A DNA stretch of 64,000 nucleotides from the NCBI RefSeq assembly GCF_000336935.1, contig NZ_AOME01000015.1, positions 79,718 to 143,717 on the forward strand. The letters run 5' to 3'. The notes under the pieces are model-generated. The model ran no database searches, was not told the origin of the DNA, and worked only from the letters and a program-made list of their open reading frames with translations. This stretch comes from Halococcus salifodinae DSM 8989 (GTDB lineage Archaea; Halobacteriota; Halobacteria; Halobacteriales; Halococcaceae). This document shows positions 47,746 through 56,849 of this stretch, piece by piece; the first letter of the stretch is position 1; each line of letters starts with the position of its first letter. Made by a program: the position numbers and the translations under genes.

Positions 47746-49155
47746 TCAACGGACCGCAGATACGAGCGGTGCGACGAGGTCGTGGCCGGCATCGAGCAGT
47801 TCGTCGACCCGTTCTTCACTATCGGCTTCAGCGTACACCCGAAGGACGGGTTCAGTTCCGCTCGGCCGGGCAAGGAGCCACGCGCCGCTCTCCAGGAGGA
47901 TCTTGAACCCGTCTTTCGTGACGACCTCGGCGACCGACTCGCCCGCGACCCGCTCTGGCAGCTCGCCCTCCAGATCGTCGAGGACGCGCGCCTTCTCGTC
48001 GTCGGGGCAGTCGACGCTGATCTTCGCCTGGTGGATCGCGCCGTGCTCGTCGAACAGTCGGTCTACTCGATCGTCGAGCGGTGTTTCCTGTGCGGCGGCC
48101 GCCGCGAGCAGCGCGAGCAACACGCCGTCCTTCTCGCGGACGTGGCCGCGGATCGAGAACCCACCCGACTCCTCGCCGCCCATCAGGGCCTCGGCCTCGC
48201 CCATCGCCTCCGCGACCCACTTGAACCCGACCGGCGTCTCGATCACGTCTTCGCCACCGGCCTCGGCGATCCGGTCGATCAGGAACGTGGTCGAGACCGT
48301 GCGGACGGCCGGGCCAGTGTCCGATTCGAGGAGGTAGTCGTAGATCGCGGCGAAAAACAGGTTCTCGTCGAGGTAGCCTCGCTCTGGCGTCACCACGGCG
48401 AGCCGGTCGGCGTCGCCGTCGTTCGCGATCCCGAGGGCGGCGTCGCCCGTCCGGACGCGCTCGGCGAGCTCGTCGAGGTGCTCGGCGCTCGGCTCCGGTG
48501 GCGTCCCGCCGAAGTCGTCGCGCTGCTCGCAGTGGAGTCGATCGATGTCCGCGCCCGCACGTTCGAGCAGCGCGTCGGTCACGCCCCGCCCGCTGCCGTA
48601 CATCGCGTCGTAGGCCACCGTCACGCCGTCGAGGAGGCTGTCGCGGTCGCCGCCCGTCCGGTCGGCCACGAGGTCGAGCGCGTGGTCTGCGTGTGAGTCG
48701 ACGAAATCGACTTCCTGTACTGTGCCCCACTCGTCCTCGGGGAGCGGGTCGGGCTCGGCGAGGTTGGCCTCGATTCGCTCGGTCACGTCGGGAAGCGCGG
48801 GCGCGCCGTCGTCGGGAATGAACTTCACGCCGTTGTACTCGGGGGGGTTGTGGGAGGCGGTGACCATCAGTCCGCCCGCGAGATCGCGATCGACGATCGC
48901 CCACGCGAGCAGCGGGGTTGGACGATCGCGCTCGGGAAGGAGGACGTCGAAACCGTTGGCTGCGAGGGCCCGCGCGAGCTCCTCGGCGAATCCTCGCGAA
49001 CTTTCGCGGGCATCGTAGCTCACTGCCACCGGCGCGTCGTGGCCCGCCTCGTCGAGATGGGTGGCGACCGCCTGGCCGACCATCCGTACCCGCGGCGCGG
49101 TGAAGGTATCGAGAGTCGCGCGCCAGCCGTCGGTGCCGAACGAGATCGCATCCAT
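47746..49155 (-). CDS. Phosphoglucomutase/phosphomannomutase family protein
   Basis: 469 residues of the alpha-D-phosphohexomutase superfamily. The phosphoserine is Ser101 in MVTASHNPPEYNGVKF; metal loop IANDGDADRLAV (about 240-248); sugar-binding loop GGEESGGFSIRG; and phosphate-binding LARPSGTEPVLRVYAE near the C-terminus. The GEESGG loop (with double Glu) fits glucose/mannose-6-phosphate rather than glucosamine substrates. A paralogue (GlmM-like) lies 4 kb away. Isolated on its strand. Confidence 0.93.
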   Translation of the reverse strand: MDAISFGTDGWRATLDTFTAPRVRMVGQAVATHLDEAGHDAPVAVSYDARESSRGFAEELARALAANGFDVLLPERDRPTPLLAWAIVDRDLAGGLMVTASHNPPEYNGVKFIPDDGAPALPDVTERIEANLAEPDPLPEDEWGTVQEVDFVDSHADHALDLVADRTGGDRDSLLDGVTVAYDAMYGSGRGVTDALLERAGADIDRLHCEQRDDFGGTPPEPSAEHLDELAERVRTGDAALGIANDGDADRLAVVTPERGYLDENLFFAAIYDYLLESDTGPAVRTVSTTFLIDRIAEAGGEDVIETPVGFKWVAEAMGEAEALMGGEESGGFSIRGHVREKDGVLLALLAAAAAQETPLDDRVDRLFDEHGAIHQAKISVDCPDDEKARVLDDLEGELPERVAGESVAEVVTKDGFKILLESGAWLLARPSGTEPVLRVYAEADSEERVDELLDAGHDLVAPLVSAVR

Positions 49156-49281
49156 ATGCTGGCTGTCAGCCCCGCGAACAAAAGTCCCTCGTCAGACGCG
49201 GCTGCTGGCGGTGAGCGCTCGGGATGGTCGCAGTCGCCATTGCCAACGACTATTCGGCGGCGGATCACACTCTCCCTATCG

Positions 49282-50661
49282 ATGCGGCTCATCAAGCTCA
49301 TCGTCCCCGACGACGAGCGCGAGACGGTCCTCGACGTGCTCCGCGAGGAGAACATCGATCGCGTCGTCACCCGGGAGGCGAGCGAGCGCGACTCGTCGAC
49401 GCTGGTGGAGTTTCCCTTGCCCACGCAGGCTGTCGAGTACGTCCTCCGCGAACTCCGTGACGCGGGGTTCGACGACGGGCGTTACACCGTGATCGCCGAC
49501 GCGGAGACCGCGAAGACGGCCACTTACACCGAACTCGAGGATCGCTTCGTTGCGGGCGTCGAAGAGGACGACAGCGTCGCTCACGAGGAGATCCGGGCGA
49601 AGGCGCTCGACATGCACCGCAACCCCGTGACCTACTACGCGATGACGGTGTTCAGCGCGGTCGTCGCGGCCGCCGGCCTCCTCCTCAACTCCGCGGCGAT
49701 CGTGGTCGGCGCGATGGTGATCGCGCCACAGGTCGGCTCGGCGATGATGACCAGCGTCGGGATGGCGCTCAACGACCGGAAACTGATCGGGCTCGGACTC
49801 CGCTCGCAGACCGGCGGGCTGGCGGCGGCGATCGTCGCCGCGATCGTCCTCGGGTTCGCGCTCGAAACCACGGGGGTCGTTCCGACGGGTCTCGACGTCG
49901 CGAACGTCGCCCAGGTCGCCCAGCGCACCTCGCCCGGTCTCCTGGCGTTCGCGGTGGCGATCTGTGCGGGGACTGCTGGCGCGTTCGGGCTCTCGACCGG
50001 GCTCTCGGAGGCGCTCGTCGGCGTGATGATCGCGGCCGCGCTCATCCCGGCCGCCGCGGCGGTCGGGATCGGGGTCGCGTGGGGGCTGCCTGCGGTCGCG
50101 CTCGGCGCACTTGCGCTGCTCGTGGTCAACACCGTCACGGTCAACCTCTCGGGTTTTCTCGCGCTCGGCTACCTCGGCTACCGGCCGGGGACCTGGGGCG
50201 ACGACGGGGGTCGCCGACGGTTCGCCCCGGTGGCGATCGCGCTCGCGGTTCTGATCGCCGTGCTCGCCGTCTCGGGGCTCGGCCTCGTCGCACAGGTCCA
50301 GTTCGATCGCGCGGTCAACGACGCCGCCGACGACACGCTCACCGAGGAGCGGTACGGAGCGGTCGAACTCGAAGACCTCTCGGTCGAGGTGGTCGGTGCG
50401 GACGTGCTCGGCGGCCAGCGCTCGGTCGTCGTCACCGTGAGCAAACCCGCCGACCGGTCGTACCCGGATCTCCCACGAGCGCTCGCGAACACGATCGAGG
50501 ATCGAACCGGAACGTCGGTGGCGGTCGAGATCATCATGCGGGATCGCCGAGCGTTCGACCCCGATGCGTCGGCTCTTCGACCCAATCCACAACTGGCTTC
50601 CGAGCGAGCGCCGCTCACTCGCCGAGCAGCGATTCCTTCGCCGCCCGCGAGAGGCGCTTGA
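49282..50661 (+). CDS. TIGR00341/DUF389 family membrane protein
   Basis: 459 residues from the ATG at 49,282 (MRLIKLIVPDDERETVLDVL). An N-terminal soluble domain (1-110) with ferredoxin-like fold features is followed by the DUF389 membrane core of six or seven helices with GAMVIAPQVGSAMMTSVGMALNDRKL (family hallmark GAMVISPxMxPI) and ALVGVMIAAALIPAAAAVG, and a C-terminal soluble part (about 350-459). Transport or sensing function unknown. Its 3' end overlaps the convergent GIY-YIG gene by 47 bp. Confidence 0.88.
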   Translation: MRLIKLIVPDDERETVLDVLREENIDRVVTREASERDSSTLVEFPLPTQAVEYVLRELRDAGFDDGRYTVIADAETAKTATYTELEDRFVAGVEEDDSVAHEEIRAKALDMHRNPVTYYAMTVFSAVVAAAGLLLNSAAIVVGAMVIAPQVGSAMMTSVGMALNDRKLIGLGLRSQTGGLAAAIVAAIVLGFALETTGVVPTGLDVANVAQVAQRTSPGLLAFAVAICAGTAGAFGLSTGLSEALVGVMIAAALIPAAAAVGIGVAWGLPAVALGALALLVVNTVTVNLSGFLALGYLGYRPGTWGDDGGRRRFAPVAIALAVLIAVLAVSGLGLVAQVQFDRAVNDAADDTLTEERYGAVELEDLSVEVVGADVLGGQRSVVVTVSKPADRSYPDLPRALANTIEDRTGTSVAVEIIMRDRRAFDPDASALRPNPQLASERAPLTRRAAIPSPPARGA

Positions 50662-50857
50662 TCGCGTGCTCCCGGGAGAGCGCCGCTCCCTTGTCCGCGA
50701 ACGTCTCGACGTAGCGGAGTTCGACCGGCGTCCGTCCGCGGGTGTACTTCGCGCCCTCGCCCGCGTTGTGTTCGCGTACCCGTCGGTCGACGTCGGTGGT
50801 ATAGCCGGTGTAGAGACTCCCGTCGCTACACTCGATCACGTAGACGTGATGGGACAC
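50615..50857 (-). CDS. GIY-YIG nuclease domain protein (UPF0213 type)
   Basis: 80 residues from a GTG at 50,855-50,857 (MSHHVYVIECSDGSLYTGYTTD). The GIY-YIG core (VYVIECSDGSLYTGYT), Arg in DRRVREHN, and the Glu/Tyr of FADKGAALSREHAIKRLSRAAKESLL match the small YhbQ/SLX1-like family that nicks DNA structures. A longer upstream frame exists but lacks conservation. Overlaps the end of the DUF389 gene. Confidence 0.85.
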   Translation of the reverse strand: MSHHVYVIECSDGSLYTGYTTDVDRRVREHNAGEGAKYTRGRTPVELRYVETFADKGAALSREHAIKRLSRAAKESLLGE

Positions 50858-50880
50858 GCGATCCGCTTGGGGGGCTATCC

Positions 50881-51030
50881 TCAGGCGTTTTTCGCTCGTT
50901 CCTTGGCCGCCTCGGCGATGCCCGCGTTCGCCGCACAGCCGGGGCACGCGAAGATCCGGCCGTGTTCGTCGGCGAAGACGCGCTCGAACCGATCCGAGAC
51001 GTGCGCGCCGCAGTAGTCACACTCTGGCAT
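50881..51030 (-). CDS. Small zinc-finger protein (DUF7563-like)
   Basis: 49 residues from the ATG at 51,028-51,030: MPECDYCGAHVSDRFERVFA with CDYC, then IFACPGCAANAGIAEAAKER with CPGC, giving a four-cysteine knuckle. A paralogue with the same MPEC start occurs at 54,611-54,769. Likely a small DNA- or RNA-associated zinc protein, unknown role. Sits 23 bp upstream of the GIY-YIG gene in the same direction, so probably one transcript. Confidence 0.8.
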   Translation of the reverse strand: MPECDYCGAHVSDRFERVFADEHGRIFACPGCAANAGIAEAAKERAKNA

Positions 51031-51164
51031 GGGGGACTCGTCGACAGCGGCGGCTGTCAACGATCCACTATACGCTCTCGAACGGTAAATATCCTCCCCG
51101 AGCGGCCGCTGGGCGTGCATTTTCGGTGATTCCGATCGGCCGTCGCTCCGGACCACTCGCCGTC

Positions 51165-51941
51165 CTACTGGGGCTCTCGATCGCGCGCCGCGTCGATCGC
51201 CCGTGCGATCAGGCCCGCCTGTGCGCCCGCGACGAACCCTGCATCGACGTTCACCACAGTCAGGACTGTACACGACTGGAGGAGGCCGGCGAGTGCGGCT
51301 TCGCCGTCGCCGCCGTGGCCGTAGCCAGAGGCCACCGGCAGCCCGATCACCGGCGCGTCGACTAGCCCCGCCAACACCGTCGGCAACGCACCCTCGCGGC
51401 CGGCAGCGACCACGAGGGCGTCGGCGCGTCTGATATCGTCGAGCCGATCGAGCGCCCGGTGGAGCCCGGCCACGCCGACGTCGTCGACCCGCTCGATCGT
51501 CGCCCCCATCTCCCGCGCCACGGCGGCGGCTTCGCCCGCTGGTCTGGTGTCAGCAGTCCCCGCCGTCACGACGCCGACGATCGCATCGAGGTCGGCTGCT
51601 TCGTACTCGGCCGCGTGCGCCCGGAGGACGCCCGTCCGCTCGTCGAACGTCGTGGTCGCGTCGGGGTGTTCGTCGGCGAGGTGGTTGACGACCGTGTCGG
51701 CGGTCGTCGGATCGACTCGCGTTGCGAGCCCGCGGCCGGTCGTCTCGACGGCGAGGGAGACGAGTTCGGCGACTTCGGCAGATGTCTTCCCATCACCGAG
51801 CACCGCCTCGGGGACGCCGCGGCGCTGCTCGCGGGCGGCGTCGAACCGTCCCGCCTCGCCGGTCGCGTAGCCTGCAAGCCGCGATTCCGCTGCCGTCACC
51901 GAGATCTCGCCCGCTGCGAGCGCTTCGAGCGTCTCGCGCAT
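51165..51941 (-). CDS. larB: LarB, pyridinium-3,5-biscarboxylic acid mononucleotide synthase
   Basis: 258 residues. LarB carboxylates and hydrolyses NaAD to make the precursor of the nickel-pincer nucleotide cofactor. The PurE-like half has GVVTAGTADTRPAGEAAAVARE, VDDVGVAGLHRAL, VVAAGREGALPTVLAGLVDAP and GLPVASGYGHGGDGEAAL, all family hallmarks. larE lies 3.6 kb away on the same strand; larC is not in the window. The known client enzyme is LarA-type racemase. Confidence 0.93.
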   Translation of the reverse strand: MRETLEALAAGEISVTAAESRLAGYATGEAGRFDAAREQRRGVPEAVLGDGKTSAEVAELVSLAVETTGRGLATRVDPTTADTVVNHLADEHPDATTTFDERTGVLRAHAAEYEAADLDAIVGVVTAGTADTRPAGEAAAVAREMGATIERVDDVGVAGLHRALDRLDDIRRADALVVAAGREGALPTVLAGLVDAPVIGLPVASGYGHGGDGEAALAGLLQSCTVLTVVNVDAGFVAGAQAGLIARAIDAARDREPQ

Positions 51942-52036
51942 ACCACCGGTCGGTGCCCGAACTACTACTCCCCATCGACTCCTCGTTTGACCGCGAAACG
52001 GGTCGAGAACCCCAGAATCGAACGATTATGGGAACG

Positions 52037-52044
52037 TTTATAAA
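52037..52044 (+). promoter_or_regulatory. TATA box of the DUF1931 gene
   Basis: TTTATAAA lies 25 bp upstream of the ATG at 52,069, the standard distance from TATA to transcription start, so the mRNA is predicted to be leaderless. Confidence 0.65.
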
Positions 52045-52068
52045 GGTCCCTTCGGAACAAAGCTGCGT

Positions 52069-52236
52069 ATGGCAGACCTGATCGTCAAAGCCGCCGTGAA
52101 AGAAGAGCTCAATGACATGAACGTTGCGTCGGACTTCTACGACGCGCTCGACGAGGAGGTCACGGAGCTCCTCGACGACGCCGCGCGACGAGCCGACGAG
52201 AACGACCGCAAGACGGTCCAGCCGCGCGACCTGTAA
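52069..52236 (+). CDS. DUF1931 family small protein (histone-fold-like)
   Basis: 55 residues: MADLIVKAAVKEELNDMNVA, then SDFYDALDEEVTELLDDAAR and RADENDRKTVQPRDL. The C-terminal pattern (LLDDAARRADENDRKTVQPRDL) is that of histone-fold helices, where RKTVxPRDL is the end of the fold. A small DNA-binding or dimerising protein is likely; the family's role is unknown. Too short for many callers. Confidence 0.85.
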   Translation: MADLIVKAAVKEELNDMNVASDFYDALDEEVTELLDDAARRADENDRKTVQPRDL

Positions 52237-52339
52237 TTCGGTTTCCCCTTTTCACGTTTTTCGCCCGCCGAGCGACAGCACCCTCATCACGCCAGCGAGG
52301 CACGAAGCTGTATAGCTGGAGTGCGTACTGGGTATCGTC

Positions 52340-53229
52340 ATGTCGGACATGGAGGCACCGATGGGCATCGACACCGACGCACGGGCGTTCAACTACTACC
52401 GCCACGCCGTCGAGAAACACTGGGATCCCCACGAGATCGATCTCGCGACGGATCGCGAGGCCATCGCCGGGTCGACGACGGCGGCTTCGAGGGACTCAAG
52501 CGCACGCTCGCGCTGTTCGGCGCTGGCGAGGACTCCGTGACGACCGATCTCGCCCCGCTCGCGGTCGCACTCGACGAGTTCGAGGACCAGTTATTCGTCA
52601 CGACCCAGCTCTACGAGGAGGCCAAACACGCCGACTTCTTCGATCGGTACTGGCGCGAGGTGATCCACCCTGCCGAGGACGACCGCGGACAGGAGCGGTC
52701 CTCGCCGACCGACGAACGGTGGTTCCCCGCCGAGTACGACGAACTGTTCGAGCGCAACGAACGCGCGATGGCCCGTCTGCTCGACGACGACACTCCCGAG
52801 AACCGAGCGAAAGCGTACTCACACTACCACATGACTGTCGAAGGAATCCTCGCTCAGACGGGGTACTACGGGCTCACGCGCCAGTTCGATGCGGACACGT
52901 ATCCCGACCTCCCACACTTGCCGGGGCTGGTCGCCGGGCTCACGTCCATCCGGAGCGACGAAGGCCGCCACGTCGGGTTCGGGATGGCGAAGCTCAAGGC
53001 ACTCATCCGGACCGAGCGCGTCGACCCCGCCGTCGTCGAGGAAACCGTCGGCGACCTCCTCCCGCTGGTGCAGGCGTCGATCCCGAGCCACGAGCCCGAC
53101 GGCCCCGGCGTCACGCCGACCGAGCTGGTCGAGTACGCGACGACCAAACACGAACAGCGGATGCGGCAGATCACCACGGCGAGCGAGCAAATCCCGGATG
53201 TCGAGGAACTGACCGCGCTCGCGGAGTGA
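52340..53229 (+). pseudogene. R2-like diiron oxidase/ribonucleotide reductase small-subunit homologue, frameshifted
   Basis: The first frame gives MSDMEAPMGIDTDARAFNYY and RHAVEKHWDPHEIDLATDREAIAG, then translation must shift at about 52,469-52,471 to continue DDGGFEGLKRTLALFGAGED to the stop at 53,229. A single G is missing at GCC-GGG-TCG (expected GGGG). The rest is intact: LYEEAKHADFFDRYW (Glu, His), HMTVEGILAQTGYYGL and SIRSDEGRHVGFG (Glu, His) carry the diiron ligands, and DQLFVTTQLYEEAKH the helix before it. If the G-run is a base-call error the gene is a normal 296-residue protein. Family: R2-like proteins with a diiron site; a ligand-binding oxidase or an RNR subunit. Confidence 0.8.
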
Positions 53230-53294
53230 CGACGCGCACGCACTCTCGCCGAACACCAGTACTGTCTTGACCCGCACGCTCCCAGACCACGCTC

Positions 53295-54614
53295 ATGTTC
53301 GGCACCAGCGGCATCCGCGGGCCGGTCGGTGAGACGGTGACGGCCGATCTCGCGCTCGCGGTCGGCCGGGCGGTCGGGATCGACGCCGACAGCGCCGTGG
53401 TCGGTCGCGACCCGCGCGAGAGCGGTCGGCTCCTCACCGACGCGCTGACCGCCGGCCTCCGTGAGTCCGGCACTGATGTGTTCGATCTGGGGCTCGCAGC
53501 CACCCCGACGGTGGCACGCGCGGTCGGCTGGCACGACGCCGACGCCGGAATCTCGGTCACGGCGTCGCACAACCCCGCACCGGACAACGGGATCAAGCTC
53601 TGGCAGCCGAGCGGCCAGGCGTTCGACGAGGCCGCCCGTGAGACGATCACTCGGCGCGTCCGCGAGGACGAGACCGATCTCCAAGCATGGGACTCGCTCG
53701 GCGATCGCACCCGGACCGACGCCGCCGAGCGCCACGTCGAATCGCTCGTAGAAGCAGTTTCGATCGACGACCCACTCTCGGTCATCGTCGATCTCGGCAA
53801 CGGGGCCGGCGGCGTCACCGTCGACGCGCTCCAGGCCCTGAACTGTAAGGTCGAGACGCTCAACGCCCAACCTGATGGCGGGTTCCCGGGCCGGCCCTCC
53901 GAGCCCACGGCAGAAAACTGTGGCTCGCTTCGAACCCTTGTGGAGACGACCGACGCCGATCTCGGGATCGCCCACGACGGCGACGCCGACCGGCTGCGGG
54001 CCGTCACCGGTGCGGGCGAGTTCCTCTCGGGCGACGAGTTGCTCGCACTGTTTGCACGCGAGGCGGTCGCGCGGAGCGATGTCGACGAACCCCGCGTCGC
54101 CGTTCCCGTCGACACCAGTCTGGCGGTCGACGACGCACTCGCCCCGCTCGGGGCGACGGTCACCCACACGAAAGTCGGCGACGTGTTCGTGGCCGAGCGT
54201 GCGACCGAGTCGGACGTGGTGTTCGGCGGCGAGCCGAGCGGCGCGTGGATCTGGCCCGACGAGACCCTCTGTCCCGATGGTCCGCTCGCGGCCTGTCGCC
54301 TCGCGGCGCTCGCCGCCGAGCGCTCGCTCGACGAGCGCGCCGGCGAGATCGAGACTTACCCGATCCGACGCGCGAACGTCGAGACAACCGAGAAAGCAGC
54401 GGTGATGGAACGTGTCGAGGAACGAGTGCTCGCGGAGTACGACGACGTCCGGACGCTCGACGGCGTCCGCGCCGACTGCGGGGACGCGTGGTTTCTGGTG
54501 CGCGCGAGCGGAACCCAGCCGCTCGTGCGGATCACCGCCGAGGCGCGCGACGAAGCGCGTGCTGGGGAGGTCTTCGAGACCGTTCGAGAAATCGTCGTTG
54601 ACGCCGAGAACTAG
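53295..54614 (+). CDS. glmM: Phosphoglucosamine mutase-like protein
   Basis: 439 residues of the phosphohexomutase superfamily. N-terminal GTSGIRGPVGE, phosphoserine Ser91 in VTASHNPAPDNGIKLW, metal loop HDGDADR (227-233), sugar loop GGEPSGAW (311-318) and the phosphate loop VRASGTQPLVRITAEA. The GGEPSG loop resembles archaeal GlmM/PMM members that make glucosamine-1-phosphate for UDP-GlcNAc; substrate is inferred. Its TAG stop is shared as a CTAG with the convergent small zinc-finger gene. Confidence 0.88.
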   Translation: MFGTSGIRGPVGETVTADLALAVGRAVGIDADSAVVGRDPRESGRLLTDALTAGLRESGTDVFDLGLAATPTVARAVGWHDADAGISVTASHNPAPDNGIKLWQPSGQAFDEAARETITRRVREDETDLQAWDSLGDRTRTDAAERHVESLVEAVSIDDPLSVIVDLGNGAGGVTVDALQALNCKVETLNAQPDGGFPGRPSEPTAENCGSLRTLVETTDADLGIAHDGDADRLRAVTGAGEFLSGDELLALFAREAVARSDVDEPRVAVPVDTSLAVDDALAPLGATVTHTKVGDVFVAERATESDVVFGGEPSGAWIWPDETLCPDGPLAACRLAALAAERSLDERAGEIETYPIRRANVETTEKAAVMERVEERVLAEYDDVRTLDGVRADCGDAWFLVRASGTQPLVRITAEARDEARAGEVFETVREIVVDAEN

Positions 54615-54769
54615 CCGCGCCGCGTCGACCGCGCTTGCCTGACTTCCGCGCCGTCGCGGATCTTGTCCTCACACTGCGGGCACACCCGGGGCTCCTCGAT
54701 CTCACTCGGTGTGAAAACCCTGGCGTACGCCGCCGTCACGAACGCACCACAGTTCTGGCATTCAGGCAT
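54611..54769 (-). CDS. Small zinc-finger protein (DUF7563 family)
   Basis: 52 residues: MPECQNCGAFVTAAYARVF, TPSEIEEPRVCPQCEDKIRD, GAEVRQARSTRRG. Two CxxC pairs (CQNC... precisely ECQNCG and VCPQCE) form a zinc knuckle. Same MPEC start as the protein at 50,881-51,030, so the two are paralogues or share a family. Its stop codon and the glmM stop both use the same CTAG tetranucleotide. Upstream sequence 54,770-54,930 is an intergenic gap with a TATA-like GATATATAC. Confidence 0.82.
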   Translation of the reverse strand: MPECQNCGAFVTAAYARVFTPSEIEEPRVCPQCEDKIRDGAEVRQARSTRRG

Positions 54770-54930
54770 ACGCTTTCGATTCCACGTCACCGGATATATA
54801 CTCCACGATACGGTCTCTCACGCTTTCGAGTGTCAACACGACCCATATAACACCGAACGGCCAGTTTCCACTCTCCGCTCGGGGGGGTCGGGATACCAAC
54901 GCTCATTCGAGCAGCCACCCAAACACAGTC

Positions 54931-55548
54931 ATGACCGTTCTCCTCGTCCGCCACGGCGAGACCCCGTGGAACGCGGCCCGACGAATCCAGGGCTGGGCAC
55001 CCGTTCCGCTCTCCGAACAGGGGCGCGAGCAGGCCACGCGCCTCGGCGATCATCTCGCCGCAACGTACGACGTCGATCGGCTCGTCGCCTCCGACCTCCG
55101 GCGGACCCGCGAGACGGCGGCGTTGATCCGAGGGGCCGGCGTCGATGTCGAACCGACCTTCGACCGGGCGTGGCGCGAGCGCGATTTCGGGGTGTATCAG
55201 GGGCTCTCCTACGAGGCGCTGTTCGAGACCTACCCCGAGTTCGCCGTCACTGAGTCCGGCATCGCGGCGCTCGAAGCCGTCCCCGAGCGTGGCGAGAGTC
55301 TGCTCGACTGCCGCGAGCGCGTGCTCCGCGCGTTCGATCGTCTCGTCGCCGATGCGGGGGACGAAACGGTGTTGATCGTCACCCACGGCGGCCCGCTCTA
55401 CGCGCTGCTCGGTCACCTGAAGGGAATCGACTACGTGGAATCGATCGCCGGCGAGTCACAGGGAAACTGCGCGGTGAACGAACTCCGGGGCGGCCAGAAC
55501 GGGGGGTTCGAGATCGTCCGCGAGAACGACACGAGCTACCGGGAGTGA
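54931..55548 (+). CDS. Histidine phosphatase family protein
   Basis: 205 residues. RHGETPWN gives the catalytic His of the phosphoglycerate-mutase-like superfamily (RHG), SDLRRTRETA the second phosphate-binding arginine, and VTHGGPLYALLGHL the C-terminal histidine; WRERDFGVYQGLS supplies the acid. Substrate unclear (phosphatase or dPGM-type). Upstream of larE on the opposite strand, stops 24 bp apart. Confidence 0.9.
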   Translation: MTVLLVRHGETPWNAARRIQGWAPVPLSEQGREQATRLGDHLAATYDVDRLVASDLRRTRETAALIRGAGVDVEPTFDRAWRERDFGVYQGLSYEALFETYPEFAVTESGIAALEAVPERGESLLDCRERVLRAFDRLVADAGDETVLIVTHGGPLYALLGHLKGIDYVESIAGESQGNCAVNELRGGQNGGFEIVRENDTSYRE

Positions 55549-55572
55549 GATCGTCCCGGGCTGCCGTCGATC

Positions 55573-56478
55573 TCAGTCCTCGGCGGTCGGGTACTCTGCA
55601 CCGAGATCGAGGTCGCCGGAAACGGTGTCCGACGCGTCGCCTTCTGCTTCGGCCGCCGTCTCGGCTCCCCCATCATCCCCTGGGCTGACGCTTCCGGTGC
55701 GGTAGCCGTGGAGATCGAGGGTGACGTGCTCGAAGCCGATGTCGGCGAGATGCTCGCGGGCCGCTCGAACGAAGTCCGAATCGAGTGCGCGCTCCAACTC
55801 CTCGGGCGCGACCTCGATGCGCGCGAGGCCGTCGTGATCGCGCACCCGGAACTGCTCGAACCCCCACGTTCGGAGCAGGGTTTCGGCCTTCTCGACCCGC
55901 GAGAGGCGCTCCTCGGTGACAGCCAACCCAGTGGGAATCCGCGAGGAGAGACACGCCATTGCGGGTTTGTCCGCGACCGAGAGCCCGTACTCGCGGGCGA
56001 TCCCCCGAACCTCCTCCTTCGTGATGTCGTGTTCCAATAGTGGAGAGTAGGCGTTCAGCTCCTCGACCGCCCGGAGACCCGGTCGGTGGCCCTCGCCGGG
56101 ATCGGAGGCGTTCGTCCCGTCACAGACCGTCGTGATCCCCAGCTCCCGTGCGGCGTCGAACATCGCCGAGAGCCGCATCGTGCGGCAGTGATAGCACCGA
56201 TCGCCGTCGTTCGCCACGAACTCATCACTACTGAGCTCCGAGAACTCCGCGATCTCGTGGCGAACGCCGATCTCGTCGGCGACTCGGTTCGCGTCGTCGA
56301 GTTCGGCGGCCGGCAGCGTCTCGCTTTTCGCGGTGCAGGCCACGGCATCCTCGCCGAGCGCGTCGTGGGCGAGCGCCGCGACGACGCTCGAATCCACGCC
56401 ACCCGAGAACGCGATCAAGACCCCGTCGCGTTCGGCGAGATCGGCACGGACGGCGGCTGCCTTCGCCTCGACGTTCAT
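55573..56478 (-). CDS. larE: LarE, ATP-dependent sacrificial sulfur transferase
   Basis: 301 residues. PP-loop SGGVDSS (25-31) adenylates the pyridinium dicarboxylate; Cys176 in KPAMACLSSRIPTG is at the exact position of the sulfur-donating cysteine of Lactiplantibacillus LarE, which becomes dehydroalanine after one turnover. CYHCR (95-99) is an additional cysteine pair. The C-terminal Ala/Asp-rich tail (about 265-301) is halophilic padding. Works downstream of LarB; larC not visible. Confidence 0.93.
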   Translation of the reverse strand: MNVEAKAAAVRADLAERDGVLIAFSGGVDSSVVAALAHDALGEDAVACTAKSETLPAAELDDANRVADEIGVRHEIAEFSELSSDEFVANDGDRCYHCRTMRLSAMFDAARELGITTVCDGTNASDPGEGHRPGLRAVEELNAYSPLLEHDITKEEVRGIAREYGLSVADKPAMACLSSRIPTGLAVTEERLSRVEKAETLLRTWGFEQFRVRDHDGLARIEVAPEELERALDSDFVRAAREHLADIGFEHVTLDLHGYRTGSVSPGDDGGAETAAEAEGDASDTVSGDLDLGAEYPTAED

Positions 56479-56849
56479 GGCTCAGATTCGGGGCCGCGGG
56501 CCAAAAGCGCGTTGCGTTTGCGGGAGGACCAGTCCACATCTTCTCTTTGCAGCGAGACCCACAGACTGCTTCCTGAACCGCCGATCGTGACTGTGTACTG
56601 GTGCTGAAATCCACGCACCGTCGATATCCGGCCCAAATGAGAACCGCAGGCCACACCCTCCCCAACCGATTCCTTCGCATCGGTCGCTCCGCTCCCTCGC
56701 TCAGTCATCCCTCGCACGAGTCGCGCGTCTTCGACGTGCTCCCGCGCGCCAACGCCTCAAATCCACGGTGGTCGGTAAGTAGCACTGCCCACCGACAAAT
56801 CGATCGCTCCCCGGATGGTTTTTGCCCCCGGCGGGGCTTGACGCGAGCG
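56479..56849. other. Intergenic region, no gene seen
   Basis: About 370 bp between the divergent larE and the MutS-like gene. Open frames on both strands have no family signal and I place both promoters here without being able to point to clear TATA boxes. Confidence 0.5.
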
